A stretch of 64,000 nt of DNA from Parvicella sp964387945 (GTDB lineage Bacteria > Bacteroidota > Bacteroidia > Flavobacteriales_D > Parvicellaceae): positions 1 through 64,000 of the forward strand of contig CAYLYX010000016.1 in the NCBI GenBank assembly GCA_964387945.1, read 5' to 3'. Both the position numbers and the translations under genes were made by a program. Shown piece by piece: positions 17,317 to 26,064 of the stretch. How positions within the stretch are numbered: the stretch's first letter is position 1; every line of letters begins with the position of its first letter. The notes under the pieces were generated by a model that was given only the letters and a program-made list of their open reading frames with translations, had not been told where the DNA came from and searched no databases.

Positions 17317-18159
17317 CTATGATGCTTCTGGAGCACTTCTTTTCTTGTTTTCGTCTTCAATGAGTTTATTGACACCATTTCGAATAGTTTCAGATTTGGA
17401 AATCGCCAACATTAGGTTAACTACCTGTTTAACTCCTCCAGCTCCGTATCTTTCATAAATATCATTGAAAACTTCTTCTTGCTCAGAAAGATCTTCAGAG
17501 TCATTGTCTTCCTCATTAACTTCAACCTCTACTTCGGATTGATTTTGAGATGTTTCAGTTCCAGATAATGTTGGTGTAGCTTGTCCTTTGAAAGCTCCCA
17601 TTAGGGCAATGCCATCTTTTAACAATCCTCTAAGATCAGTCTTGCCTCTCAGTTCTTCTAATTCTCCTTCTAACTCTTCGATTAGTTCTTCTTGCTCGGC
17701 AACCTTTTCTTTCAAGGATTTGATCAGATATTCCTGATCTTTCTTTGCTAATGCTTCCTCAATTTTCTTGTCGACATCTACAGGTGCGTTTATGCCGGAT
17801 AAAGGTTTGTCTTTGAGGTAAAATAGGTGGCGGTTACAATTGTTAGAATTACCGAAATAAAGGATTACTTCAATCGCTTCTGTTGACGAATCCACAAATT
17901 CTTTGTAATCGTCAAACATTCGAAGATTAGTGGTCTTATATACACAAAACTCACCATCTACCTTAATTCCATAAAAACGTTCTTCTCCACGTTGTTTTTG
18001 GTTTTCAAGTAGTCGTTTTAGTCGATCGACTGCTTCGTCAGAATAACTTTTCGTAAAAATTCGCTGACTGGACCTGGATGGAACACTCCGTTTCCCATTC
18101 CATTTTTTCTTTTTGTTTTGTTCAAATTCCATGGTACTTTTTTCTACAAGATTACGCAT
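17317..18159 (-). CDS. Unknown coiled-coil protein, 280 aa
   Basis: No function recognised. A very basic N-terminus (NKKKKWNGKRSVPSRSSQR) suggests nucleic-acid contact. A globular alpha/beta segment covers about 40-125, then a coiled coil of about 45 residues (about 135-180, LIKSLKEKVAEQEELIEEL...). An acidic linker (VEVEVNEEDNDSEDLSEQEE) leads to a helical C-terminus. ATG at 18159 or, nine codons later, at 18132. The layout resembles DNA-partitioning or mobilisation accessory proteins, but that is only an impression. Confidence 0.6.
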   Translation of the reverse strand: MRNLVEKSTMEFEQNKKKKWNGKRSVPSRSSQRIFTKSYSDEAVDRLKRLLENQKQRGEERFYGIKVDGEFCVYKTTNLRMFDDYKEFVDSSTEAIEVILYFGNSNNCNRHLFYLKDKPLSGINAPVDVDKKIEEALAKKDQEYLIKSLKEKVAEQEELIEELEGELEELRGKTDLRGLLKDGIALMGAFKGQATPTLSGTETSQNQSEVEVEVNEEDNDSEDLSEQEEVFNDIYERYGAGGVKQVVNLMLAISKSETIRNGVNKLIEDENKKRSAPEAS

Positions 18160-18204
18160 GGATTTCCCTGTCGGGGGTGGTTTGGATTGCCCCGAATGTG
18201 GTAA

Positions 18205-19056
18205 CTATTTCAAATTTTCTTTGATTTCCTTTATTTCTTCCTGAATCATTCGCTGTGCTTTATCCAGTTGAAGCTTTTGAAAATAGGGTAATATGGTTTC
18301 CAAATCTTTCAGATAGGCTTTGTCCGACTTTCCATTGAACATTTTCTTCAAAATTCCATATTTGGCAGAATTATCCAATACGGTAATAGGTTGATTGGAA
18401 AGTAAATGAAGAAAGCGAGCTACATCCGTCATATTTACATCTGCTCTGGGTGTTATTCCGATATGTTCCATTAAAAAATACAGTGCTAGAGCTTGTTGTT
18501 TGTCTGAAAAGGTAACTGAATACTCGTGCTTCCGATTTAATGCACCCTTTTCCATTTCCGAAATGGGAGCATCCAAACTAAAAGGTTCTATTTCTTCGGA
18601 CTTGGGGTATTTTTCCAACAAAGATTTAATCGCCAGAAAAAATGCGAGTAAATCAGTTAATTCATGATATTCCAGCGACATGAGGTATTGCTCGTTTCCA
18701 ATACGGTCAGATAGAAAATGAAAGCTGTCATTTCTCTCTTCTTCATACATTTCTTCCAGAAGTGCTATTTCAATATCTGTCCTGAATTTAATATCTGGAA
18801 GTTTGGAGAACGTTTCATCCAAAGCTGATAAGCTATTAAGCCTGTAATGATGAAGGAAAATTCTTGACAAAAAATTGAAGAAGATGGATTCTTTTGGAAT
18901 TTTCGGATTTCTTTCAAAAATGGAAGACCGATAAAAGGCAGAAGCATATTTCTTATTATCAGATTGCTCAATTTTCTGCAAGTACAAGTTCTCTAGTTCA
19001 AGAATGTACTTTGATACTAGGTCTTCAAAAAAGTTATCTGATTTGCTTACTTCCAC
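18205..19056 (-). CDS. Unknown 283-aa helical protein, possible island regulator
   Basis: Starts with GTG at 19056; no ATG is available near the start. Strongly helical and charged, without signal peptide or membrane segment. The C-terminal half (QALALYFLMEHIGI...DVARFLHLLSNQPI...KYGILKKMF) looks like a conserved domain of Bacteroidota mobile-element proteins of the RteC sort, but I cannot confirm it. Six 10-bp-phased repeats lie 35-95 bp upstream of its start, so it or a neighbour may be the factor that binds them. Confidence 0.6.
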   Translation of the reverse strand: MEVSKSDNFFEDLVSKYILELENLYLQKIEQSDNKKYASAFYRSSIFERNPKIPKESIFFNFLSRIFLHHYRLNSLSALDETFSKLPDIKFRTDIEIALLEEMYEEERNDSFHFLSDRIGNEQYLMSLEYHELTDLLAFFLAIKSLLEKYPKSEEIEPFSLDAPISEMEKGALNRKHEYSVTFSDKQQALALYFLMEHIGITPRADVNMTDVARFLHLLSNQPITVLDNSAKYGILKKMFNGKSDKAYLKDLETILPYFQKLQLDKAQRMIQEEIKEIKENLK

Positions 19057-19090
19057 ATAGAAATAACGCCAAAATATTCTGTTTGTTACT

Positions 19091-19150
19091 CAACGATACA
19101 CAATGATAAACAACGATACACAACTGTAATCAATGATAAACAATGATTTT
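19091..19150. repeat. Six tandem 10-bp repeats, consensus CAAYGATAMA
   Basis: Six direct units in exact 10-bp register: CAACGATACA, CAATGATAAA, CAACGATACA, CAACTGTAAT, CAATGATAAA, CAATGATTTT. Units 1 and 3 are identical and so are 2 and 5. The spacing is close to one helical turn, so all units face the same side of DNA. They lie between the end of the defence operon and the GTG start of the 283-aa gene. Iteron-like protein binding sites or a bent operator are the obvious readings. Confidence 0.85.
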
Positions 19151-19160
19151 TAATTATAAC

Positions 19161-19859
19161 CTAAACCATTATTTCTTCCAATCTGGTTTTCCATTTTTCC
19201 CAATTTGGAAAAACTGTTTCCTGTAATTCGTAAAAGGCACGGCTATGGTTGGGAATTACTAAATGACATAATTCGTGTGTTATTACATATTCAATGCACT
19301 TTTTAGGAGCCTTAATGATTTCAGGATTTAGAATGATTTTTCCATTCGTATGACAACTTCCCCAACGATTTTTCATTCGTCTGATTTCCAGTTGTGGCAA
19401 ATCGATTTTGTGTTTATCGAAAATTTTAACCTGTTCCTCAAGAATGTTAGAGAAAACCCTTGTTCCATGATCGTAATACCATTGAGTTAGTTCATGCTTA
19501 ATTTCAGAAGTCGTGTTGTTTTTAGTCGAAACAAGCAATTTACCACTTAGTAATTTAACTGACTTAGCATCCGACTTTTGAGTTTTAAGAATGTACCTTC
19601 TGCCTAAGTACAAATGAGTTTCTCCTGAAATGTATTGTCGTTCTGGAGTTCTAGGTAGAAATTGATCAAAATAGCGTTGTTGTTTTAGGATCCATGCTCC
19701 TCTTTTGAGGATCTTCTCCTGAATTTCATGAACACTGGAGTGTAATGGAGCTACAGCCCATACAGATAGATCCGGATGAACTTCAATCCCGAGTGTTTTT
19801 CGGTTCGCTCTTTTTAAATGGAATGAAATTTCAGAAGTACCATATGCTACTTTCTCCAT
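19161..19859 (-). CDS. YgjP-like zinc metallopeptidase (M48-related) coupled to hsdR
   Basis: Predicted zinc-dependent peptidase of the YgjP/DUF45 group, a family often found beside type I restriction genes. The active site HELCH is in ITHELCHLVIPNHSRAFYELQE, with the conserved IRRMKNRWGSCH before it. The chosen start is the ATG at 19859, which shares one base with the hsdR stop (TAATG) and gives MEKVAYGTSEISFHLKR, 232 aa; an in-frame start ten codons upstream is less likely. Last gene of the defence operon. A role in trimming or turning over the restriction complex is inferred, not shown. Confidence 0.85.
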   Translation of the reverse strand: MEKVAYGTSEISFHLKRANRKTLGIEVHPDLSVWAVAPLHSSVHEIQEKILKRGAWILKQQRYFDQFLPRTPERQYISGETHLYLGRRYILKTQKSDAKSVKLLSGKLLVSTKNNTTSEIKHELTQWYYDHGTRVFSNILEEQVKIFDKHKIDLPQLEIRRMKNRWGSCHTNGKIILNPEIIKAPKKCIEYVITHELCHLVIPNHSRAFYELQETVFPNWEKWKTRLEEIMV

Positions 19860-22800
19860 TAGAAGTTGTTCTTTGCTACTTTCAGACATTTCGCTAGTAT
19901 TTCATCTAATTGATCAAATGTAAGTTCTACACCAAGATCTTTTCTATGATCCATTAAATAGTCCTCAATTTCATTTTCCATGTTGCGTTGAACATCCAGA
20001 TTTCTTTTCCAATCACGAATGGTTAAACGCATAACGATTTCAGATATGTCAATTCCTGCCTTTGCAATAGAGTTGGAAGTTTCATCCGCCTTTTGTTTTC
20101 CATGGTGTTGTACTAATACTTCGGTAACTGCTCCAAAAAATGCTCTGGCCTTAGGTTTATCTTGAATTGATGCAGGTATTCCTTCTTGATAACCATTTTC
20201 TAAATCATCTCGTGTGCTAAGAATTTTTTCTAAATACTCCGTTTCAGAAATACGTCCATCCTGAAAAGCCTTGATTGTTTCTTCAATTAGGTCGGAGAAT
20301 TTCTTGTAGAAAGCTTCATCTTTCTCCATATTCTCATTGATGACCTTTTTCATGTTATTGGCTATAAAATCCGCTTTTGAAGCAGGTGTTTTTCCATAAA
20401 TCTCAAGTGCTTCTGCAACTTGATTTTTATTAAATACATTCACATTGTAGGTCAGTCTTTCGACTTCTTCAGCATCTACATAACTATCCAGTAATTTTCT
20501 GATTCTTGGCTCATATTCTTTGTATGATACAACATCTGCATATCTGGATTGAACAGACTTTTGTAAACTTTGAAGACGTTTTAGTTCGGCTTTAAAGAAG
20601 TTTATTTGTTGCTCATTGAATTCTTCAAAATACTCATCTGAACTCAATGCTGTTTGCATGGTTCTGGCGAAGGCTGAAAGTCTTTCGTAAAAACTATCTC
20701 GTATATCTTTTGGTGCTAAATGGCGTTCCAATGCTTCAATGTCATCTTTGTTTTGAACGCCTTTGAAAATATCCAATACCTCTGCATGTTTAACAGGAAC
20801 TTTTCTTACTTCCGTTAGAATGTCAACTACCGTATTTGTTAAATCTTCCGCATCAAAATCCTCTAATGCAGAATAACTTGTTAAAGCTTCATCTAATTTC
20901 CCCAACACGCCAACGTAATCAATTATATGCCCGTATTCTTTGCCTTCAAATAATCGATTCACTCTGGCAATTGCTTGAAGTAAATTGTGTGAATGTAAAG
21001 GCTTGGCTAGGTATAAAACCGTATTTCGTGGTGCATCAAAACCGGTCAGTAATTTACTAACTACTATGATTAATTCTACTTCGTTTGAATCCTCTTTGAA
21101 TCGATCTGTTACCCAATTTTCGTAGTTGTCCTGATTGCCAAATCTTGCAACCAAGGCATCCCAATATTTTTTAGATTCGCTGCTGGATTCTTCCCAAACA
21201 TCTTCATTTGATTGACGACTATCAGGTGGAGTGAATACAACGTATGTGTTGATCTTTAAATCGGGATTGGTTTGTGATTCAAAATATTTCTGGTAGCGGA
21301 TGGCAACATCAATTTTCGGAACGGCTAACTGTGCTTTGAAACCTGTTCCTTGCCAATTTTCAGAGAAATGTTTGGAAATATCAAACGCTATTTCTTCAAC
21401 CACATGTTGAGATTCATAGATCTTTGTAATAGAAGCAAACTTCCTTTTTAGATCCTTTTGTGCATCTTCGGATAATGTCTCTGATAGGCGCTCAAATCCT
21501 TTATCGATTTGTTTTTTGTTTATGCTTAGTTTAGCCGACCTTCCTTCATACAACAAGGGTAAAACTGCTCCATCTTTTACAGCTTGATCAATCGTATATT
21601 TATGAATGAAACCTCCAAATTTCTTTGCGGTGCTTTTTTCTTTCTTCAGTAAAGGTGTTCCTGTAAAACCAATGTAGCAAGCATTCGGAAGTATTTTGCG
21701 CATATTCACATTTGCAGTACCGTACTGGCTTCTATGACTTTCATCTACCAATACAAATATGTTTTGCGATTCGTCAACAAAATTGCCTTGTTTCGCTGCT
21801 GTCTGGAATTTATCTAAAATTGTTGTGATGATCTCATTTCCTTTATCCTTGAGCAATTCGATCAGATCAGTACCGCTTTTCGCTTTTTCTACATTTTTAC
21901 CACAGTTCTGGAATGTTTTGTAAATCTGTTTATCCAAGCTGATTCTATCTGTTACAATAATAACTCTGGGTGATTCTATGGAAGGATTCAAGGCTAATGC
22001 TTTCGAGAGCATAACCATTGTTAGTGATTTTCCACTTCCTGTTGTATGCCAAATGACACCACCTTTTCTTCGATTTTCCTTATCAAATTCTGTTACTTGA
22101 TTGATCGTTTCTTCGACAGCGAAATACTGTTGGTATCTACAAATCTTTTTATTCGGACCATCAAAAACAATGTATTTGTAAACCAAATCCATTAATCTAT
22201 TCGGTTCACATAAGCTATACAATCCACTATCCTGTGCAGTTGGTAGTCTCGACTCCGCTCGACTACCACTATTAATTAATTTTTGGACTTTTGGTTCAAC
22301 TTCTTCTTTCCAAGTTGCCCAAAACTTCAAAGGTGTTCCTGTAGCTCCATATCGTACTTCATTTGGATGCACAGCCAATAATATTTGTGCATAATGAAAT
22401 AGGCGAGGGATTCCTTCTTCTTTTTTCTGGTTACGAATGTTTTGAGAAATCGCTTCATCAATCGATTCATTTTTATCTCTTCGCTTGTTCTCAATTACCA
22501 CAAATGGAATTCCATTGACAAACAACACAATGTCAGGTCTGCGCTTTTCTTTAATTCCTTCTACTATAAATTCTTCTGCAATGTGAAAGACATTGTTTTT
22601 CCAGTTTTTCCAGTCGATATAGCGTAATGAAAAGGCTTTTTTATCTCCTTGAATTACTTCTTCAAAGCTTTTACCCAACGTCAACAAATCATACACTTTC
22701 TCGTTGGTGTTAACAATGCTTCCTTCTTCACTCACGTTTTTTAGTGCATTGATGGCTGACTGAATATTCGAATGAGAAAACTGATACGTTTCACCTTTGT

Positions 22801-22981
22801 ATTCGAAATTATTGATGGTGGCTAATCGCTCCGCCAGAATATCTTCCAGTATGACATTTGATAATAAACCATCTCTTTGTGATAGTGCATCATCTGCATT
22901 AATGTATTGCCATCCCATCTTTTGCAATAATTGTATTGCAGGTAGTTGAGAGTCGTTGTATTCGTTATAATTTGTGTTCAT
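19859..22981 (-). CDS. hsdR: Type I restriction enzyme R subunit
   Basis: ATP-dependent translocase and nuclease of the type I complex. The nuclease motif is PDIVLFVNGIPFVVIENKRR (D...E-x-K, about 150-165). Walker A is WHTTGSGKSLTMV (about 310), the DEAH-like motif is LVDESHRSQYG, and helicase motif VI is LLQAIARVNRLFEGKEYG. A long helical C-terminal region binds the methylase. 1040 aa is full length and no frameshift is seen. It follows the AlbA_2 gene by 67 bp containing four CCCTAR repeats, and is coupled to the YgjP-like peptidase. hsdR is separated from hsdM by nine genes. Confidence 0.95.
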   Translation of the reverse strand: MNTNYNEYNDSQLPAIQLLQKMGWQYINADDALSQRDGLLSNVILEDILAERLATINNFEYKGETYQFSHSNIQSAINALKNVSEEGSIVNTNEKVYDLLTLGKSFEEVIQGDKKAFSLRYIDWKNWKNNVFHIAEEFIVEGIKEKRRPDIVLFVNGIPFVVIENKRRDKNESIDEAISQNIRNQKKEEGIPRLFHYAQILLAVHPNEVRYGATGTPLKFWATWKEEVEPKVQKLINSGSRAESRLPTAQDSGLYSLCEPNRLMDLVYKYIVFDGPNKKICRYQQYFAVEETINQVTEFDKENRRKGGVIWHTTGSGKSLTMVMLSKALALNPSIESPRVIIVTDRISLDKQIYKTFQNCGKNVEKAKSGTDLIELLKDKGNEIITTILDKFQTAAKQGNFVDESQNIFVLVDESHRSQYGTANVNMRKILPNACYIGFTGTPLLKKEKSTAKKFGGFIHKYTIDQAVKDGAVLPLLYEGRSAKLSINKKQIDKGFERLSETLSEDAQKDLKRKFASITKIYESQHVVEEIAFDISKHFSENWQGTGFKAQLAVPKIDVAIRYQKYFESQTNPDLKINTYVVFTPPDSRQSNEDVWEESSSESKKYWDALVARFGNQDNYENWVTDRFKEDSNEVELIIVVSKLLTGFDAPRNTVLYLAKPLHSHNLLQAIARVNRLFEGKEYGHIIDYVGVLGKLDEALTSYSALEDFDAEDLTNTVVDILTEVRKVPVKHAEVLDIFKGVQNKDDIEALERHLAPKDIRDSFYERLSAFARTMQTALSSDEYFEEFNEQQINFFKAELKRLQSLQKSVQSRYADVVSYKEYEPRIRKLLDSYVDAEEVERLTYNVNVFNKNQVAEALEIYGKTPASKADFIANNMKKVINENMEKDEAFYKKFSDLIEETIKAFQDGRISETEYLEKILSTRDDLENGYQEGIPASIQDKPKARAFFGAVTEVLVQHHGKQKADETSNSIAKAGIDISEIVMRLTIRDWKRNLDVQRNMENEIEDYLMDHRKDLGVELTFDQLDEILAKCLKVAKNNF

Positions 22982-23003
22982 TTTAATTCTTCTATAGCTT
23001 AAT

Positions 23004-23046
23004 CCCTAGACTTAAACCCTAGTTTATTCCCTAATTTATACCCTAG
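23004..23046. repeat. Four phased CCCTAR motifs upstream of hsdR
   Basis: CCCTAG at 23004, CCCTAG at 23017, CCCTAA at 23029 and CCCTAG at 23041, i.e. spacing 13, 12 and 12 bp, each flanked by TTA/TTTA tracts. They fill the 67-bp gap between the AlbA_2 gene stop and the hsdR start, the longest gap within the operon. A regulator binding site or an internal promoter region for hsdR is possible. Confidence 0.7.
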
Positions 23047-23048
23047 TA

Positions 23049-24434
23049 CTAGGACAATACTTGCCAACTACCACCACGGTCAGCTCCAATTCTTTTTATC
23101 CTCTTTTCTTTTTTAAGTTTGTCAATATTATATTCAACTCCTCGTCTTGACAAACCTGTTAATTCAGTTAATTCGCTTATTGTAATCTTTGGATTGAGTT
23201 TCATATTGGATAGGATAATGTCCACAGTTTTCTCCACAGTTTTCTCCACAGTTTTCTCCACAGTTTTCTCCACAGTTTTTTCGGTGATCATTCGCTGAAA
23301 AACAACCGTGAACATTCCGTCCATTTTAAACTCCGGAGGTGGAAGTTTAGCATCTTTTAGTACGTCTTTCATTCTGCCCACACCTGAGCCAACCTGTTCT
23401 ACCATGTCGATACGAACAAATAAGCCGAAAATAAGTGGGTTTCGACTGTGACTTTTCGTGCCGAATTCACTTGGAGCAATGGCACTGGTTAAACCTCCCG
23501 GATTACTGATCTCCACGCGATCTTCAAATAATTCAATGGTAATTCTCGCTCCTTTGTCATAGTAATCTCTATGTGAAAGTGCATTGATAATAGCTTCTTT
23601 AAAGGCTGTTTCGGGAATTTCCCAATGTTCTTTTCGTGGTCCGCCTCCTTCAATTTCGTAACGAACATTGAGCTTTCCTTTTAACCATTGCATCGCTTGT
23701 TCGTATTGACGAATTAAAGCACCACCATAAAACTTATCGTCAATGATTATAGTCTTCGTTTTTCCTTCAAAGGCAATGCACCGAATAACTGCGGTTTCAA
23801 TAAACTGTTCTGGTTTCTCTCCAAAAAATAACACTCCGCCATTCTTCATGGAACCATCTGGCAACAACAGTTTAAGGTTTTGAATAATTTGACTTTGACC
23901 AATAGTTCTGGAAATACCTGCTTCCGTTCTAAACGCTTCAAACCAATCCAGATCAAGATCTTTATCCATTGAGAAGCCAGTACAAGGTGCTTCGTCAAAG
24001 TAGATGCGATCAGATTGCTGGAAAAAATCACGCATTTGTTCTACTGAAGTTAGTTTTTGTGTATTTGGACCTTGACGTACATAGATAGATCCCGAAAGTG
24101 CATAAGGTTTTTGCGCTCCTGAATTTACTTCAATTACCCAAACGGTTTTTCCTTCAACATCTACAGAATAAAAAGACGCAGGTAAGTGTGGGTTTATTTC
24201 ATTCAGGGAATTCTGGATAGCAGAACGTTTTCCGTTATCAATGGTAACGCCTTGTATTATGTTGTCATCATCTACACCTATGAGCAACACCCCACCGGCA
24301 GAGTTGGCAAATGCACAAATCTCCTCCGTAATTTCCTTGACCTTGCTCGGAACACGAACTTTAAATTCTGCATTGTATCCTTCTCCGGATTGAGCAATGC
24401 TTTGTATGTCTTGGGGTGTGAGTTGTGTGTTCAT
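23049..24434 (-). CDS. AlbA_2 (Schlafen-like) domain protein with winged helix
   Basis: 461 aa. The N-terminal AlbA_2 domain (GEGYNAEFKVR...EICAFANSAGGVLLIGVDDDN) is followed by the ATP-dependent DNA helicase RecG-like C-terminal/AAA_4 region (EAIINALSHRDYYDKGARITIELFEDRVEISNPGGL). Five EKTV repeats (about 393-412) form a linker to a winged helix-turn-helix (ISELTELTGLSRRGVEYNIDKL). Such proteins are frequent inserts in type I RM loci; a regulatory or nucleic-acid processing role is likely but unproven. It starts 1 bp after the GGDEF gene stop. Confidence 0.85.
   Translation of the reverse strand: MNTQLTPQDIQSIAQSGEGYNAEFKVRVPSKVKEITEEICAFANSAGGVLLIGVDDDNIIQGVTIDNGKRSAIQNSLNEINPHLPASFYSVDVEGKTVWVIEVNSGAQKPYALSGSIYVRQGPNTQKLTSVEQMRDFFQQSDRIYFDEAPCTGFSMDKDLDLDWFEAFRTEAGISRTIGQSQIIQNLKLLLPDGSMKNGGVLFFGEKPEQFIETAVIRCIAFEGKTKTIIIDDKFYGGALIRQYEQAMQWLKGKLNVRYEIEGGGPRKEHWEIPETAFKEAIINALSHRDYYDKGARITIELFEDRVEISNPGGLTSAIAPSEFGTKSHSRNPLIFGLFVRIDMVEQVGSGVGRMKDVLKDAKLPPPEFKMDGMFTVVFQRMITEKTVEKTVEKTVEKTVEKTVDIILSNMKLNPKITISELTELTGLSRRGVEYNIDKLKKEKRIKRIGADRGGSWQVLS
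23221..23280. repeat. 12-bp tandem repeat x5 inside the AlbA_2 gene
   Basis: Five copies of TCCACAGTTTTC in exact tandem, the last with one change (final C to T), encoding EKTV five times on the minus strand. The unit is a multiple of three, so copy-number slippage would change linker length between the AlbA_2/AAA_4 part and the winged helix without shifting frame. Confidence 0.95.
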
Positions 24435-24435
24435 A

Positions 24436-25209
24436 CTAGTTTAGTGATTTTGTACAGTTCTTTTTCTTTTCTTGTTTAGCAAGGTTTAAGGCCTTGCTAA
24501 CTCTATCAGTAAATGACTCATAATCATCATCTTTTTTTAGTTCAGTTATACCGCAGGAAACTGTCAAGGAATAAATGTTTCCTTCTACCTCAAAACCATG
24601 ATTTGAAATTAGAGTTCTTTTTCTTTCTGCTGCTTGATATGCTTGATGTAGATTGGTCTCTTTTGCTACGACAATGAATTCGTCTCCTCTGAGAAAGTAT
24701 CTAAATGTTTCATCTGTCACACGTTTATCATTCCCAAGTAACTCTCCAAGTTTTTTTAGGACTTGATCAGCTACTGAATGACTTGTATCAGAATTGAATT
24801 TTTTGAAATTATCAACATCTATTAATATTAAAGACAATGACGAACTATCGTTATGAGATTCTAATGCGGAAAGAAGATATTCCTTTAAGGCTTTGTGGTT
24901 TTTAAGTCCTGTTAATTCATCTGTATGATTATCAATCTTAAGCTCTTGGTATTTTCTTTTAAATTGTATGTTATATAAAATTATTGTTAGCATTATAGTG
25001 ATAAGAAGGATTAAAATCAAAACAAATAGTTGAATTGTAATAGGATAGAACATGAACCCTAAAAAACTCAACCAAATCCCCATTAAAGAGACTCCTGATG
25101 TTGTAAGAAAAATAATTATCAAATATTTTATTAGATCATAGGATGCTTTTGCAAAAGCATCATTCTTAAGCTTTTCAATTGAGCTCTTTATATATTTCAA
25201 TACTCTCAT
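24436..25209 (-). CDS. Membrane GGDEF-family protein (RGDEF) in the CBASS-like module
   Basis: 257 aa. Two membrane helices lie at about 28-55 and 60-80 (LFVLILILLITIMLTIILY), followed by a cytosolic GGDEF domain with DELTGLKNHKALKEYL (98-113), LILIDVDNFKKFN (127-139) and RGDEF at 174-178. Both metal-binding acidic sites (Asp131 and Asp/Glu of RGDEF) are kept. The usual ND-x-x-GH-x-x-GD guanine-binding stretch reads NSDTSHSVAD, with both Gly lost. It may therefore make c-di-GMP poorly, make another nucleotide, or act as a receptor. It overlaps the CD-NTase stop by 4 bp (ATGA), a strong sign of coupling. Confidence 0.85.
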   Translation of the reverse strand: MRVLKYIKSSIEKLKNDAFAKASYDLIKYLIIIFLTTSGVSLMGIWLSFLGFMFYPITIQLFVLILILLITIMLTIILYNIQFKRKYQELKIDNHTDELTGLKNHKALKEYLLSALESHNDSSSLSLILIDVDNFKKFNSDTSHSVADQVLKKLGELLGNDKRVTDETFRYFLRGDEFIVVAKETNLHQAYQAAERKRTLISNHGFEVEGNIYSLTVSCGITELKKDDDYESFTDRVSKALNLAKQEKKKNCTKSLN

Positions 25210-26063
25210 AATACAAACCTTTTTCCGAAATGTGATTTTAATATTTTTATAGAATCTGTTTGATTGTCACTTTCTATGGCAACATCAAGATCATTTAATA
25301 GCTTCTTTACTTCTGATTTAAAACGATATTTTTGATCATCATTAAGTTTTGCTGTAAGGTCATCTCCGGGAGATGCAGGATTTATGCAACGCACACCATT
25401 CCAAAAGTTAGATTTCTTCATCCCTAATAAGGTATTGTATAACGCAATGTCATCACGTTTGTGGGCAGAATACTTTTGGGTAGCCCAAACAGATAGTGCA
25501 ATCCCACTTGGCATCTTGTACTTATGATTATCGGACCATGCTTTTAAATATTTGATAATTCTATTAAGTTGTATTTCCTCTCCACCATTTTGAAAATACC
25601 AATCTACAAGTTCCTTAGGATCACTTATTTCCCATCCAGATTTTGTAGCTAAATATGAAGTCCGTGAATTTTTATCGTAGTAGTAAACAGGTAGGTCAAT
25701 ATTAAATTCTCCTTGATAATTTACTCTTATGCACTTTTGTTTGTGTGTAGCTCCACCTTGTGTTTGATTACTAACCGCTCTGTAAACATTTTGTTGCAAT
25801 GTTTTAGCTTCAAGGTTAGGCTTTGTTAAAAAATACACTCCCAGATCTACATCATATGTGTTGTCCTTTTTTACAATCATGGTATTCATTTTATAAGAAC
25901 CTTGAATGAAAAAATTAGGAATAACAATTCTTCTCTCATTTCTGAAATGAGCTTTAATAGCGTTCTCGACTGCTTTTTTTGCAATTGTAAGTCGCTTACG
26001 CCTTGAAGGAGTCAATGATATCGACTTATCGAATTGTAGAAATATGTTATGTAAATCTGGCAT
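25206..26063 (-). CDS. CD-NTase (cyclic oligonucleotide synthase) of the CapV module
   Basis: cGAS/DncV-like nucleotidyltransferase expected to make a cyclic nucleotide signal on phage infection. Motifs with the ATG at 26063 as residue 1: GS at 55-56 (IQGSYKMNT), DVD at 71-73 (YDVDLGVYF), third acidic residue Asp123 (FNIDLPVYY), and a C-terminal core with INPASPGDDLTAKL. A TTG seven codons upstream is in frame, but the ATG leaves a 1-bp gap after the patatin stop and is preferred. Neighbours are the patatin gene upstream and the GGDEF gene downstream. No E2/E1-JAB or HORMA/TRIP13 genes are present, so it resembles a type I CBASS. Confidence 0.9.
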   Translation of the reverse strand: MPDLHNIFLQFDKSISLTPSRRKRLTIAKKAVENAIKAHFRNERRIVIPNFFIQGSYKMNTMIVKKDNTYDVDLGVYFLTKPNLEAKTLQQNVYRAVSNQTQGGATHKQKCIRVNYQGEFNIDLPVYYYDKNSRTSYLATKSGWEISDPKELVDWYFQNGGEEIQLNRIIKYLKAWSDNHKYKMPSGIALSVWATQKYSAHKRDDIALYNTLLGMKKSNFWNGVRCINPASPGDDLTAKLNDDQKYRFKSEVKKLLNDLDVAIESDNQTDSIKILKSHFGKRFVL

Positions 26064-26064
26064 C

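Noticed and set aside
23221..23280. CRISPR-like array
   Set aside because: Repeat units are directly adjacent with no spacers and encode EKTV in frame.
24436..25209. GGDEF protein as a Cas10/mCpol (CRISPR-like polymerase) or Panoptes component
   Set aside because: It has the diguanylate-cyclase DELTGLKN motif and two N-terminal membrane helices; no Cas-type partner or 2TM-beta effector gene is adjacent.
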